Of a stretch of 37,950 bases of DNA, positions 22,591 to 31,011 are shown piece by piece. The position numbers and the translations under genes are program-made. Each line of letters begins with the position of its first letter. Within the stretch, counting starts at the first letter, position 1. Below the pieces are notes generated by a model. That model saw nothing but the letters and a program-made list of their open reading frames with translations, was not told where the DNA came from and ran no database searches. This DNA comes from Clostridia bacterium (GTDB taxonomy: Bacteria; Bacillota; Clostridia; Christensenellales; Aristaeellaceae): assembly GCA_030537335.1 (NCBI GenBank), contig JAUNNK010000011.1, forward strand, positions 1 to 37,950, read 5' to 3'.

Positions 22591-24501
22591 ATGAAGGACG
22601 GATTCATTCGCATCGCCGCCGCATCCATTCCGGTGCACGTGGCCGACCCCCGGGCCAACGCAGAGGAAATTCTGCATGCCATGGAACAGGCGGAAAAGGA
22701 GCAGGCCAACCTGCTGCTCCTGCCGGAGCTGTGCGTCACGGGCTACAGCTGCGGCGACCTGTTCGGCCTGGACACCCTGCTGGATGGTGCGCGCGCGGCG
22801 CTCGCACAGATTGTGGAGGCCAGCCGGGATTGCTACGCCGTGACCGTGGTCTCGCTACCGCTGCGGGTGGGCGCGGGGCTGTACAACTGCGCCGTGCCCG
22901 TCGTCCGCGGAAAGATACTGGGCGCAGTGCCCAAGGTACACCTGCCCAACCACGGCGAGTTCTACGAGGTGCGCCAGTTCACGCCGGGCAAGCTGGGACA
23001 GGTGCAGCAGATCACGCTCTGCGGACAGAGCGTTCCCTTCGGCGCGGGGCTGCTCTTTGCCCACGAGGCGCTGAACTTTTACTGCTTCGGCGTGGAGATC
23101 TGTGAGGACGCCTGGGTGGTCTCCCCGCCCTCGGAGGCCATGGCGCTCTCCGGCGCGACGATCCTTTTGAACCCCTCCGCCTCCGACGAGGTCATCGGCA
23201 AGGCCGCCTACCGCCGGGAGCTGGTGCTCGCCACCTCCGCCCGGGAGATTTGCGCCTACGCCTACGCCTCCGCCGCGCCCTCCGAATCCACACAGGACAT
23301 GGTGTTCTCCGGCCACCTGCTGATCTGTGAAAACGGCGCAACCCTCGCCGAGCAGCAGCCGCTTGCGGACGCGGGCATGATCTTTACTGAGGTCGACCTG
23401 CTGCGCCTGTGCCACGACCGGCACCAGAACACCGGCTTCCGGGGTGACGAGGGCCTGCCCCGCGTTAGCTTTGCACAGGAGATCCGGGAAACGCCCCTGT
23501 CCCGGCGGTTTGAAGCCAATCCCTTCGTGCCCTCGAACCCCGAAACCGTGCGGGAGCGCACCGAGAACATCCTGCGCATCCAGACCTGCGGCCTGAAAAA
23601 GCGCCTGGAGCACACCCGCGCCGCCACGGCGGTGATCGGCGTATCCGGCGGATTGGATTCCACGCTGGCGCTGCTGGTGGCCGCCCGGGCCATGGACGCG
23701 CTGGGCCGCCCCCACACGGACGTGTTCGCCGCCACCATGCCCTGCTTCGGCACCACCCGCCGCACCAAGAGCAACGCCGTGGTTCTGTGCGAGGCCCTGG
23801 GCGTGACGCTGAAGGAGATCGACATCGCCGCGTCGGTCAAACAGCACCTCTCCGACATCGGCCACGACCCCTCTGTCACCGATGTGACCTACGAAAACGC
23901 CCAGGCCCGGGAGCGCACGCAGGTGCTGATGGATCTGGCGAACCAGAGCGGCGGGCTGGTGATCGGCACGGGCGACCTGTCGGAGCTGGCGCTGGGCTGG
24001 GCCACCTACAACGGCGACCACATGTCCATGTACGCCGTCAACAGCTCCGTGCCCAAGACGCTGGTGCGGCACATCATCCGCTTTGAGGCCGACCGGGCCG
24101 ATCCGGCGCTCCGGGCGGTACTCATGGATATCCTGGACACCCCCGTCTCCCCGGAGCTGCTGCCCGCTTCCGCCGACGGCGAGATCTCCCAGCGCACCGA
24201 GGATCTGGTGGGACCCTACGCCCTGCACGACTTCTTCCTCTACCACCTGCTGCGCTTCGGAAGCACGCCGAAAAAAATCCTGCGTCTGGCCTGCCAGGCC
24301 TTCGACGGCGAATTTGATGAGGCAACCATCCGCAAGTGGCTGCGCACCTTCCTGCGCCGCTTCTTCGCCCAGCAGTTCAAGCGCAGCTGCCTGCCGGACG
24401 GCCCGAAGGTCGGCTCCGTGACCCTCTCGCCGCGCGGCGACTGGCGCATGCCCTCCGACGCCTGCGCCCAGGCCTGGCTGCGGGAGCTGGATGGGATCTG
24501 A
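22591..24501 (+). CDS. nadE: Glutamine-dependent NAD+ synthetase
   Basis: Makes NAD+ from deamido-NAD+, ATP and glutamine. The 636-aa protein joins two domains. The N-terminal nitrilase-type glutaminase (1-290) has the triad E46 (LPELCVTGYSCGD), K115 (PKVHLPN) and C171 (EICEDAW). The C-terminal synthetase has the pyrophosphatase loop GVSGGLDSTLAL (about 350-361) and GTGDLSELALGWATYNGDHMSMY (in pieces). Ammonia passes between the sites. GAGGAGG with a 7-base spacer precedes ATG 22591. It lies downstream of the glutamine synthetase gene, which makes its nitrogen donor. Confidence 0.96.
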   Translation: MKDGFIRIAAASIPVHVADPRANAEEILHAMEQAEKEQANLLLLPELCVTGYSCGDLFGLDTLLDGARAALAQIVEASRDCYAVTVVSLPLRVGAGLYNCAVPVVRGKILGAVPKVHLPNHGEFYEVRQFTPGKLGQVQQITLCGQSVPFGAGLLFAHEALNFYCFGVEICEDAWVVSPPSEAMALSGATILLNPSASDEVIGKAAYRRELVLATSAREICAYAYASAAPSESTQDMVFSGHLLICENGATLAEQQPLADAGMIFTEVDLLRLCHDRHQNTGFRGDEGLPRVSFAQEIRETPLSRRFEANPFVPSNPETVRERTENILRIQTCGLKKRLEHTRAATAVIGVSGGLDSTLALLVAARAMDALGRPHTDVFAATMPCFGTTRRTKSNAVVLCEALGVTLKEIDIAASVKQHLSDIGHDPSVTDVTYENAQARERTQVLMDLANQSGGLVIGTGDLSELALGWATYNGDHMSMYAVNSSVPKTLVRHIIRFEADRADPALRAVLMDILDTPVSPELLPASADGEISQRTEDLVGPYALHDFFLYHLLRFGSTPKKILRLACQAFDGEFDEATIRKWLRTFLRRFFAQQFKRSCLPDGPKVGSVTLSPRGDWRMPSDACAQAWLRELDGI

Positions 24502-24507
24502 GCGCAC

Positions 24508-24544
24508 AAAAGCCCTCCCGACCTGCGTCGGAAGAGCTTCTTTC
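24508..24544. terminator. Bidirectional terminator between nadE and rpiB
   Basis: AAGC, CT and CCGAC (from 24510) pair with GTCGG, AG and GCTT (to 24539), with two single mismatches. The hairpin is flanked by AAAA and CTTT. Confidence 0.55.
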
Positions 24545-24551
24545 AGATGCA

Positions 24552-25004
24552 TCAGTGGGTGGTCTGCTCCTGCTCCAGCTTCATGATCAGCTTCACGCGC
24601 TCGGCGTGGCGACCGCCCTCGTGCTCCGTCTCCAGAAACGCGTCCACGATGGCCTCGGCCAGCTGCGGGCCGACGATGCGCGCGCCGAAGGCGATCATGT
24701 TGCAGTCGTTGTGGGCGCGGCACAGTCTGGCGCTCACAGGCTCGGACACGCAGGCGCAGCGGATGCCGTGCACCTTGTTTGCGGCGATGGAGATGCCCAC
24801 GCCGGTGCCGCAGATCACGATGCCGCGCTCCGCCTGACCGGAGGTCACCGCCTTCGCCACGTCCTCCGCACGGCAAGGATAGTCGGTGCGCTCGCCGGTG
24901 TCCACGCCGAAGTTGATCACCTCGTGACCCTTGTCCTGCAAATACTTTAAGATGTGGTGCTTCAGCTCATAGGCCGCATGGTCGTTTCCGATGGCAATCT
25001 TCAT
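24552..25004 (-). CDS. rpiB: Ribose-5-phosphate isomerase B
   Basis: Interconverts ribulose 5-phosphate and ribose 5-phosphate in the pentose phosphate pathway. The 150-aa protein is the normal RpiB/LacAB size. It starts MKIAIGNDHAAYELK, with the conserved phosphate-side D8 and H9. The catalytic cysteine is C65 in GIVICGTGVGISIAANK, and H98 in the RAHNDCNM segment is the expected ring-opening residue. Some RpiB proteins act on allose or other sugar phosphates, so the exact substrate is inferred. AAAGGATG precedes ATG 25004. Single-gene unit with its own promoter, facing nadE. Confidence 0.93.
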   Translation of the reverse strand: MKIAIGNDHAAYELKHHILKYLQDKGHEVINFGVDTGERTDYPCRAEDVAKAVTSGQAERGIVICGTGVGISIAANKVHGIRCACVSEPVSARLCRAHNDCNMIAFGARIVGPQLAEAIVDAFLETEHEGGRHAERVKLIMKLEQEQTTH

Positions 25005-25046
25005 ACAAAAACATCCTTTCTATTCAATACGCTTCGATCTGTGAAC

Positions 25047-25075
25047 AATATACATCCCGCGCCGCCGTTTGTCAA
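25047..25075 (-). promoter_or_regulatory. Sigma-A promoter of rpiB
   Basis: On the minus strand: TTGACA (25075-25070), a 17-base spacer, TATATT (25052-25047). A second TTGACA lies 13 bases further upstream (25088-25083). Confidence 0.75.
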
Positions 25076-25108
25076 CTGCGGCTGTCAATTTTACCAGTCG
25101 ACTGCGGG

Positions 25109-25138
25109 TTGACAATGCGCGCCCCGAGGGTCTACAAT
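25109..25138 (+). promoter_or_regulatory. Sigma-A promoter of the ABC transporter unit
   Basis: TTGACA (25109-25114), an 18-base spacer, TACAAT (25133-25138). The start is expected near 25145, 24 bases before the first gene. Confidence 0.75.
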
Positions 25139-25168
25139 AGATGCAACCACACAAAGGAGCGTTTTCCC

Positions 25169-25777
25169 ATGAAAAAGCTTGCCGCAATTCTGCTCGCCCT
25201 GCTGCTGATGTGCCTACCCTGCGCCCTTGCCCTCAGCGGCTCCGGTTACCCCGCCTACGACGGCGCGGTGCTGCCCGACGACGCCTTCGGCGCAAGCTTC
25301 GGCGGCGAAAGCCTGCTGATGAGCTTCGATCCCGCCCCGGAGTACTCCGGCCGGATGGACGGTTCCCTCCAGCTGAGCTTCTACGCCTACGATGCAAGCG
25401 GCGCGTACTGCCTGGAGCTGTATCTCATGCTGCCGGAAAACCCGGCCGCGGGCGAACCATCCTTTTCAAGCCTCTACCTCTACGAGGGCGACGGCAGCGG
25501 GGAGACGCTCTACTTCGCGTCCGAGAAGGACGGCGCGGCCCTGCCCAACGGTTCAAGCCTGAAGATCGCACTTGAGCAGGTGGATGTCCATGTGGACGCG
25601 ATCTCCGGGCGCGGCACGCTGGAAGCCACGCTGTACGCCTACCGGAACAACCTGCCCACCGGCGAGACGCTGACGCTCAACGACGCGCGCTTTGACTTCA
25701 CCCTGCCGCTGAACGCAGGCGCGCAGGACGGCCCAGCGCCCGCCTTCACCCTGCCCCCGGACTACGCCCTGGTCTGA
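25169..25777 (+). CDS. Secreted protein of unknown function, first gene of ABC transporter unit
   Basis: A 202-aa exported protein. Residues 1-20 are a signal peptide (MKKLAAILLALLLMCLPCALA). The mature part is rich in aromatic and small residues and looks like a beta-sandwich (LQLSFYAYDASGAYCLELYLML, seen in pieces; SSLYLYEGDG; GTLEATLYAYRNN). It has two Cys outside the signal region at most. I do not recognise the family. AAGGAG precedes ATG 25169. It lies 33 bases before a substrate-binding protein gene and behind the only promoter of the unit, so it is probably co-expressed with the importer. Confidence 0.75.
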   Translation: MKKLAAILLALLLMCLPCALALSGSGYPAYDGAVLPDDAFGASFGGESLLMSFDPAPEYSGRMDGSLQLSFYAYDASGAYCLELYLMLPENPAAGEPSFSSLYLYEGDGSGETLYFASEKDGAALPNGSSLKIALEQVDVHVDAISGRGTLEATLYAYRNNLPTGETLTLNDARFDFTLPLNAGAQDGPAPAFTLPPDYALV

Positions 25778-25810
25778 TCCACAAATCCAAAACAGAGAGG
25801 AAATCCCCAC

Positions 25811-26758
25811 ATGAAGAAGATTCTTGCCGCCGTTCTCATTCTCACGCTGCTGCTGGGCTGCGCCAGCGCCGAAGCCCTGCGCGTGGCCGCGCTGAAGGGC
25901 CCCACCGCCATGGGCATGGTCAAGATGATGTCCGACGACGGCGGTGAAAACTACGCCTTCGACATCCATGCCGCTGCCGACGAAATCACGCCGAAGCTGG
26001 TGCAGGGTGCGCTGGACGTGGCCGCGCTGCCGGCCAATCTGGCCGCGGTGCTGTACAACCGCACCGGCGGCGAATTGCAGGTGCTGGCCGTCAACACCCT
26101 GGGCGTGCTGTACATCGCCGAGCGCGGCGACAGCATCCACGCCGTGTCCGACCTCAAGGGCCGCACCATCTACTCCGCCGGCAAGGGCTCCACGCCGGAG
26201 TACGCTCTGAACTACATCCTGCGCCAGAACGGCTTGGAGCCGGGCGTGGACGTGACCATCGAGTACAAGTCCGAGCACGCCGAGTGCCTGGCGGCGCTGA
26301 TGAGCGATGAGAGTGCCTGCGCCATGCTGCCCCAGCCCTTCCTGACCACCGCGATGACCAAGGCCGATGACATGCGCATGGCGCTGGATCTCACCGAGGA
26401 GTGGGACAAGCTGCAGGCCGAGGGCGGCAGCGCGATGATCACCGGCGTGGTGGTTGCCCGCCGCGCGGCGGTTGAGGAGAATCCCGAGGCCATCGATATG
26501 TTCCTTGCCGACTACGCCGAATCCGTCGCCTATACCAATTCCGACGTGTCCGGCGCGGCGGCGCTGATCGGTCAATACGACATCGTCACCGCCGAGGTGG
26601 CCGAAGCCGCGCTGCCCGCCTGCAACATCGTCTGCATCACCGGTCGCGAGATGCAGAACAAGCTCTCCGGCTATCTGGAGGTGCTCTTTGAACAGGATTC
26701 CGAATCCGTGGGAGGCACGCTGCCCGATGCGCAGTTCTACTACGTTCCGGAAAACTGA
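25811..26758 (+). CDS. ABC transporter substrate-binding lipoprotein (NMT1/SsuA-like)
   Basis: A 315-aa extracytoplasmic binding protein. Its signal peptide ends in LLLGC, a lipobox with C17. The body has a two-lobe class II fold of the nitrate/sulfonate/thiamine-precursor (NMT1, SsuA) group: LRVAALKGPTAMGMVKMM, then GALDVAALPANLAAVLYNR and LKGRTIYSAGKGSTPEYALNYIL (in parts). The ligand cannot be deduced, since this group binds sulfonates, pyrimidines or other small molecules. GAGAGG precedes ATG 25811. The permease gene starts inside its 3' end. Confidence 0.88.
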   Translation: MKKILAAVLILTLLLGCASAEALRVAALKGPTAMGMVKMMSDDGGENYAFDIHAAADEITPKLVQGALDVAALPANLAAVLYNRTGGELQVLAVNTLGVLYIAERGDSIHAVSDLKGRTIYSAGKGSTPEYALNYILRQNGLEPGVDVTIEYKSEHAECLAALMSDESACAMLPQPFLTTAMTKADDMRMALDLTEEWDKLQAEGGSAMITGVVVARRAAVEENPEAIDMFLADYAESVAYTNSDVSGAAALIGQYDIVTAEVAEAALPACNIVCITGREMQNKLSGYLEVLFEQDSESVGGTLPDAQFYYVPEN

Positions 26759-27512
26759 TGCGCAATCGCCCCGGGTCGCAGTCCGGCCCTGGGCGATCGC
26801 GTTCTGGCTGCTCCTATGGCAAATCGCCGCCATGGCGGTGGGGCGGGATTTCCTGCTCGCCTCGCCCGTGACGGTGCTTTTGCGCCTCTGGGCGCTTCTG
26901 CGCACCGCCGCGTTCTGGTCGGCGGTGCTCTACTCCACGGCGCGCATCCTGCTGGGCTTCCTGCTGGGCGCGCTGGCGGGCGGGATCTGCGCGGGACTCT
27001 CGCTGAAGTGGCGGCGCGTGCGGGAGCTGATCGCCCCGCTGCACGCGGTGCTGCGATCCATCCCGGTGGCCTCCTTCGTGATCGTGGCGCTGATCTGGGT
27101 GCCTTCCCGGAACCTGTCCGTGCTCATCAGCTTCCTGATCGTGTTCCCGCTGATCTACGCCGGAACTCTGGGTGAGCTGGAACGAACGGATGCAAAGCTT
27201 CTGGAAATGGCGCGGCTGTTTCGCATGAAGCCGCTGCGCAGGCTGATCTACCTGTACCTGCTGCCCGCGCTCCCGGCATTTGCAAACCTCTGCGCCACCG
27301 CTGTGGGCATGGCCTGGAAGTCCGGCGTGGCGGCAGAACTGATCTCCATCCCGGCGGGCTCCATCGGCGAAAGGCTCTACAAGGCCAAGGTGTACCTGAT
27401 GACCGGCGAGCTGTTCGCCTGGACGCTTACGATCGTGCTGCTGAGCGCGCTCTGCGCCCGGCTGCTGCGCTTCGCGCTGCGCCGCATCGCCGCGCGCCTG
27501 GAGAGGATGTGA
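26727..27512 (+). CDS. ABC transporter permease (BPD_transp_1)
   Basis: A 261-aa membrane protein with about six transmembrane helices (for example AIAFWLLLWQIAAMAV and VLISFLIVFPLIYAG). The coupling loop is ELERTDAKLLEMARLF followed by RMKPLRRLIYLYLLPALP, the EAA-type contact with the ATPase. It belongs with SsuC/TauC-type permeases. ATG 26727 has GGAGG 11 bases upstream and overlaps the binding-protein gene by 32 bases. An ATG at 26758 in a TGATG is in another frame. The ATPase gene follows after four bases. Confidence 0.9.
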   Translation: MRSSTTFRKTDAQSPRVAVRPWAIAFWLLLWQIAAMAVGRDFLLASPVTVLLRLWALLRTAAFWSAVLYSTARILLGFLLGALAGGICAGLSLKWRRVRELIAPLHAVLRSIPVASFVIVALIWVPSRNLSVLISFLIVFPLIYAGTLGELERTDAKLLEMARLFRMKPLRRLIYLYLLPALPAFANLCATAVGMAWKSGVAAELISIPAGSIGERLYKAKVYLMTGELFAWTLTIVLLSALCARLLRFALRRIAARLERM

Positions 27513-27516
27513 TCCC

Positions 27517-28104
27517 ATGGACGTGATTCTGCGCGAAGTATGCAAATCCTTCGGCGCGCGCCGAGTGCTCGACCGCCTGAGCTGGAGCTTTCCCGGCGGG
27601 CAGATCAGCTGCGTGCAGGGGCCGTCGGGCTGCGGAAAGACCACGCTGCTGCGGCTCATCGCGGGGCTGGAGTCGCTGGACAGCGGAGAGATTCTGGGTT
27701 CAAGGGACAAAAAAATCAGCGCGGTCTTTCAGGAGAACCGGCTGTTGGAAAACCTGACGGTGGAGAAGAACCTGCTGCTGACGGCGCGACCGAGCTTTAC
27801 CCGGACGGATGCGCGCGCTCTGCTCGACGGTCTGGGGCTGTCGGATACGGCGCAGCGGCGCGTTCATGAGCTCAGCGGCGGCATGCGCAGGCGCGTGGCC
27901 GTGGCGCGGGCGCTGGCTGCGGACTACGAGCTGCTGCTGCTGGACGAGCCCCTCACCGGACTGGACGGCGAGCTGCGGCTGCGGGTGCTGCGTCGCATTC
28001 AGGCCGATCTGAACGGCAGAACGGCGATCTGGATCACCCACGACGCGGATACCACCAACCTGCTGGGCACCCCGGTGCTCCGGATCGATCTGCTGAGAGG
28101 CTGA
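27517..28104 (+). CDS. ABC transporter ATPase subunit
   Basis: A 195-aa ATPase that powers the importer encoded just upstream. Walker A is GPSGCGKT (35-42), the Q-loop is at Q72 (FQENRLL), the signature LSGGM is at 119-123 and Walker B LLLLDEP at 139-145, and the switch histidine is H175 (WITHD). It is shorter than the usual 230-260 aa of SsuB/TauB ATPases: the C-terminal part after the H-loop is nearly absent. All catalytic motifs are intact. Last gene of the unit; a strong terminator follows. Confidence 0.92.
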   Translation: MDVILREVCKSFGARRVLDRLSWSFPGGQISCVQGPSGCGKTTLLRLIAGLESLDSGEILGSRDKKISAVFQENRLLENLTVEKNLLLTARPSFTRTDARALLDGLGLSDTAQRRVHELSGGMRRRVAVARALAADYELLLLDEPLTGLDGELRLRVLRRIQADLNGRTAIWITHDADTTNLLGTPVLRIDLLRG

Positions 28105-28155
28105 AAAATGCGCGCGGAATGCTTCCATACGGACATTCCGCGCGCATATTTTTTT
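28104..28155. terminator. Bidirectional terminator between the ABC unit and birA
   Basis: A perfect 14-base-pair stem, ATGCGCGCGGAATG (28108-28121) with CATTCCGCGCGCAT (28134-28147), flanked by AAAA on the left and seven T on the right. Confidence 0.95.
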
Positions 28156-28175
28156 GCAATTCTGCCCGATCACCC

Positions 28176-29153
28176 TCAGCGGAAGCGCACGCTGATCTCG
28201 CCGGAGTGCAGCGTCTGCATCTCGCCCTCGCCCGTGCGGATGACCAGGCTGCCCGCATCGTCAATGTCCACGGCGGTGGCGGGATAGCGCTCCTCGCCCC
28301 GCAGCACCTCGATCTCCCGGCCGATCACGTTGGAGCGCCTGCGGCTCTCTTCCATAAATGCGCCCGTCTCCAGCTGGGGATAGAGGGCATTCATTTCATT
28401 GATGAGCTCGGCGGTGAAGCGGCTGCGGGAGATGCGCCGTCCGCAGGCGTTGGAGATGGAGGTCGCCTTGTCCTTCAGCTCCTCCGGAAAGTCCATGAAG
28501 CCCACGTTCACGCCAATGCCCACCACCACGTACTGCATCTGGCCGCTCTCAAAGTCCAACCCCGCCTCGCAGAGGATGCCGCAGGCCTTCTTCGGCCCCA
28601 GATACACGTCGTTGACCCACTTGATGGAGGCCTGCACATCCGCGACCTTCTCCATGGCCCGGGCCACGGCCACCGCCGACATGCTGGTGATCATCACCGC
28701 GCGATCCGCCGCAATCTGCGGGCGCAGGATGAAGGACATGTACACGCCGCTGCCCTCGGGCGAGTAGAACGCGCGTCCGAACCTGCCGCGCCCCAGCGTC
28801 TGCTGTCCCGCCAGCACCAGCGTGCCGTGGGCCGCGCCCTGGGCTGCCAGCTCCTTGGCCCGGTTGTTGGTGGACGTGATCTGGCTGTGCAGCTCGATGG
28901 GAGAGCCGATCTCCCCGCCCCTGCGGTAGTGCTCGATCTCGGCAACGCTCAATACATCCGCGCCGCTTGCCAACCAGTAGCCCCGGTTCGTGGCGGCCTC
29001 CACCGGATAGCCCTCGCCGCGCAGCTGCTCGATGGCCTTCCACACCGCGCTGCGGGACACGCCCAGGCGGCGCGCCAGCTCATTTCCCGAGATGCACTCC
29101 TGCGCGTCCAGCAGCGCGCGCAGCACCTGTTCCTTTGTTGATGTCTGTGCCAT
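28176..29153 (-). CDS. birA: Biotin-protein ligase and biotin operon repressor, bifunctional type
   Basis: Attaches biotin to carboxylase carrier proteins and, with its N-terminal DNA-binding domain, probably represses biotin genes. The 325-aa protein has a winged helix-turn-helix at residues 1-62 (ISGNELARRLGVSRSAVWKA). The ligase domain has the biotinyl-AMP motif GRGRFGR (121-127), SPEGSGVYMS, and KWVNDVYL. A C-terminal SH3-like domain (about 280-325) ends in SGEISVRF. GGAGGG with an 8-base spacer selects ATG 29153. No biotin synthesis genes are in the window. Confidence 0.95.
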   Translation of the reverse strand: MAQTSTKEQVLRALLDAQECISGNELARRLGVSRSAVWKAIEQLRGEGYPVEAATNRGYWLASGADVLSVAEIEHYRRGGEIGSPIELHSQITSTNNRAKELAAQGAAHGTLVLAGQQTLGRGRFGRAFYSPEGSGVYMSFILRPQIAADRAVMITSMSAVAVARAMEKVADVQASIKWVNDVYLGPKKACGILCEAGLDFESGQMQYVVVGIGVNVGFMDFPEELKDKATSISNACGRRISRSRFTAELINEMNALYPQLETGAFMEESRRRSNVIGREIEVLRGEERYPATAVDIDDAGSLVIRTGEGEMQTLHSGEISVRFR

Positions 29154-29173
29154 AATCCAAACCCTCCGCATGC

Positions 29174-29203
29174 AATATAGCACGCGAAGGGCTTTCTTGT
29201 CAA
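29174..29203 (-). promoter_or_regulatory. Sigma-A promoter of birA
   Basis: On the minus strand: TTGACA (29203-29198), an 18-base spacer, TATATT (29179-29174). It begins right after the queH stop, so birA may also receive read-through. Confidence 0.7.
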
Positions 29204-29204
29204 T

Positions 29205-29852
29205 TCAATTTTCCCCATCCATGGCGGCCTTCCTCCGGTCGCGCTCCATGCGGGAGAAGGCGCAGCCGCAGAAGTCCTGCCGGTACAGGCCGTACTCCTC
29301 GGAGAGCGCGCAGGAGCGCCGGTAGCCGTCCCTCTTCTTGAAGTCGGAATACAGGTACTTCACGCCGAACTCCTCCGAAAGCGCCTTTCCGATGGCGTTC
29401 AGGCGCTGTGCGTCCTTCAGCGGACTGATGGACAGCGTGGTGGTGAAGTAGTCCGCGCCGATGCTCCGGGCGTACTCCGCGGTGCTGCGCAGCCGCATTT
29501 CAAAGCAGATGCCGCAGCGTTCTCCGCCCTCGGGATCGTCCTCGTGGCCGCGCACAAGCTCATAGAAGCGTTCCGGCTCGTAGAGGCCCTCCGCCACGGT
29601 GAGATCCGCCGCCAGCGGCATCTGACGCACCAGGCGCTTTTGCTCCTCCACCCGGTGGCGGAACTCTTTCTCAGGGGAGATGTTCGGGTTGTAGTAGTAC
29701 AGCGCGATGCGGAAGTGCTCGTTCAGGCGCTCCAACACGGCGCTGGAGCAGGGCGCGCAGCAGCTGTGCAGCGCAAGCAGCGGCCGCAGACCCCGGCTGT
29801 GGATGGAGCGCAGCTCCCGCTCCATCTCAATCTGGTAGTTGATCTTCGGCAT
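29205..29852 (-). CDS. queH: Epoxyqueuosine reductase QueH
   Basis: The cobalamin-independent enzyme (DUF208) for the last step of queuosine tRNA modification. The 215-aa protein has the characteristic cysteine motifs: LLALHSCCAPCSS (C31, C32, C35), ERCGICFEMRL (C113, C116) and FCGCAFS (C195, C197), which hold an Fe-S cluster and a second metal site. YYYNPNISP and TTLSISPLKD are also family segments. GGAGGAG four bases upstream selects ATG 29852, which overlaps the lipid kinase gene by 26 bases. The other queuosine genes are not in the window. Confidence 0.93.
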   Translation of the reverse strand: MPKINYQIEMERELRSIHSRGLRPLLALHSCCAPCSSAVLERLNEHFRIALYYYNPNISPEKEFRHRVEEQKRLVRQMPLAADLTVAEGLYEPERFYELVRGHEDDPEGGERCGICFEMRLRSTAEYARSIGADYFTTTLSISPLKDAQRLNAIGKALSEEFGVKYLYSDFKKRDGYRRSCALSEEYGLYRQDFCGCAFSRMERDRRKAAMDGEN

Positions 29853-30846
29853 GCGTCTCCTCCGCAGCGACAGGCTCCGGATCGATGATTTCCGCGCCAT
29901 CGAACTCCACATCATCGCCGACGTACTCCGGCTCCACAGGCACGGTCTCCACGGCGGCCTTCGGCAGCACCAGCTCCACTCTGCGGTGGAGGTTGAGCAC
30001 CTCGAATTTGTGGTCGCAGGCGCCGCGCTCGCCGTCCAGCGTCCATTCCACGTCGCTCTCGGTCTCGATGGTCAGCCGGTCGGCGGTGAAGAAGTGGATC
30101 ATGTCGCAGGGCAGATCCGAATTGCGCAGCGCAAGCAGAATGCGCATCAGCTCGCTGGGCAGTCTGGGGTTCTTGATGAGCATGACCTCAAACAGGCCGT
30201 CGTTCAGACGAACCATGTCCCGGTCGAGCTTGAGGATGCCGCCCACGGAGATGGAGTTCGTCACCGCGCAGAACAGAAATTCGCCCTCGACCACCCGGTC
30301 GTCGCACTCCACGCGCATGCGGATCGGCTTCAGGCTGGGAAGATCCTGAATGCCCTCAAGTATGTAGGCCAGGTGCCCCAGCAGGTTCTTCGCCACCTGC
30401 GGCGTGGTGTAGGACGTGCGGGCGAAGGCCCCGCAGGAGGCTGTGTAGATGAACTGGCGGCCGTTGAAGCTGCCCAGATCGAAGCGGATTCCCTCGCCGT
30501 CCACCGCGTCCTTCGCCGCCTGCATGATGTCCGTGGACAGGCCCAGGCTGTTGGCGTAGTCGTTGGTGGTGCCGGCGGCGATGTAGCCCACCGGGCGGTC
30601 CACGCCGCTCTCCACCAGGCCGGCGATGGTCTCGTTGAGCGTGCCGTCGCCGCCGATGCAGACGATGCGCTCGTAGTCCGCGGCGTGGTCGCGCACGTAG
30701 GGCGTGGCGTCGCCGCTGCATGCGGTGACGTACACCGCGCACTCATAGCCCCGATCATTGTACAGGCGAACGATCTCCGGCAAGTAACGGTTTGCGCGCT
30801 TTTGCCCCGCGCAGGGATTCAGCAAAAGTAGAAGCCGCTGATTCAC
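29827..30846 (-). CDS. Diacylglycerol kinase-family lipid kinase
   Basis: A 339-aa soluble lipid kinase of the DAGK catalytic family (YegS/DgkB/BmrU group), probably phosphorylating diacylglycerol or a related lipid at the membrane. The N-terminal strand LLLLLNPCAGQK and the nucleotide motif GGDGTLNE (65-72) are diagnostic; GYIAAGTTNDYANSLGL follows. The last 45 residues form an acidic, Pro/Glu-rich tail (EPEYVGDDVEFDG and on) not needed for catalysis in relatives. The start is taken as GTG 30846, with GGAGAGGGG upstream. Its 3' end overlaps queH, so the two share a transcript. Confidence 0.88.
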   Translation of the reverse strand: MNQRLLLLLNPCAGQKRANRYLPEIVRLYNDRGYECAVYVTACSGDATPYVRDHAADYERIVCIGGDGTLNETIAGLVESGVDRPVGYIAAGTTNDYANSLGLSTDIMQAAKDAVDGEGIRFDLGSFNGRQFIYTASCGAFARTSYTTPQVAKNLLGHLAYILEGIQDLPSLKPIRMRVECDDRVVEGEFLFCAVTNSISVGGILKLDRDMVRLNDGLFEVMLIKNPRLPSELMRILLALRNSDLPCDMIHFFTADRLTIETESDVEWTLDGERGACDHKFEVLNLHRRVELVLPKAAVETVPVEPEYVGDDVEFDGAEIIDPEPVAAEETHAEDQLPD

Positions 30847-30961
30847 GTGTCGCACCCCTCTCCAAATACGCAGCTTGGTTCTCACAGCCGCGACGGAGTC
30901 CGCGCATATGCTTCGGCTCCATTGCGTTGCTGTATTATCTTGCTAACATGTTTCATTGGTG

Positions 30962-30993
30962 AAAAAATGCCGCCGAACGCAAGCCGACAGCAT
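30962..30993 (-). terminator. Terminator after the metallophosphoesterase gene
   Basis: On the minus strand, ATGCTGTCG (30993-30985) pairs with CGGCGGCAT (30975-30967, with G-T pairs), followed by six T. It separates this unit from the lipid kinase gene. Confidence 0.8.
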
Positions 30994-31011
30994 CAATTCA
31001 ATTGGGAATTC

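Noticed and set aside
22855-24876. 673-codon open frame antisense to nadE and across the terminator into rpiB
   Set aside because: It runs through a terminator and two well-identified genes; composition is that of a shadow.
26758-26760. ATG in a TGATG at the end of the binding-protein gene as permease start
   Set aside because: It is out of frame with the permease; ATG 26727 has a ribosome site and the right frame.
30924-30963. Promoter of the lipid kinase gene (GATAAT at 30939-30934)
   Set aside because: No acceptable -35 at 16-18 bases; it overlaps the upstream terminator's T-run, so it was not listed.
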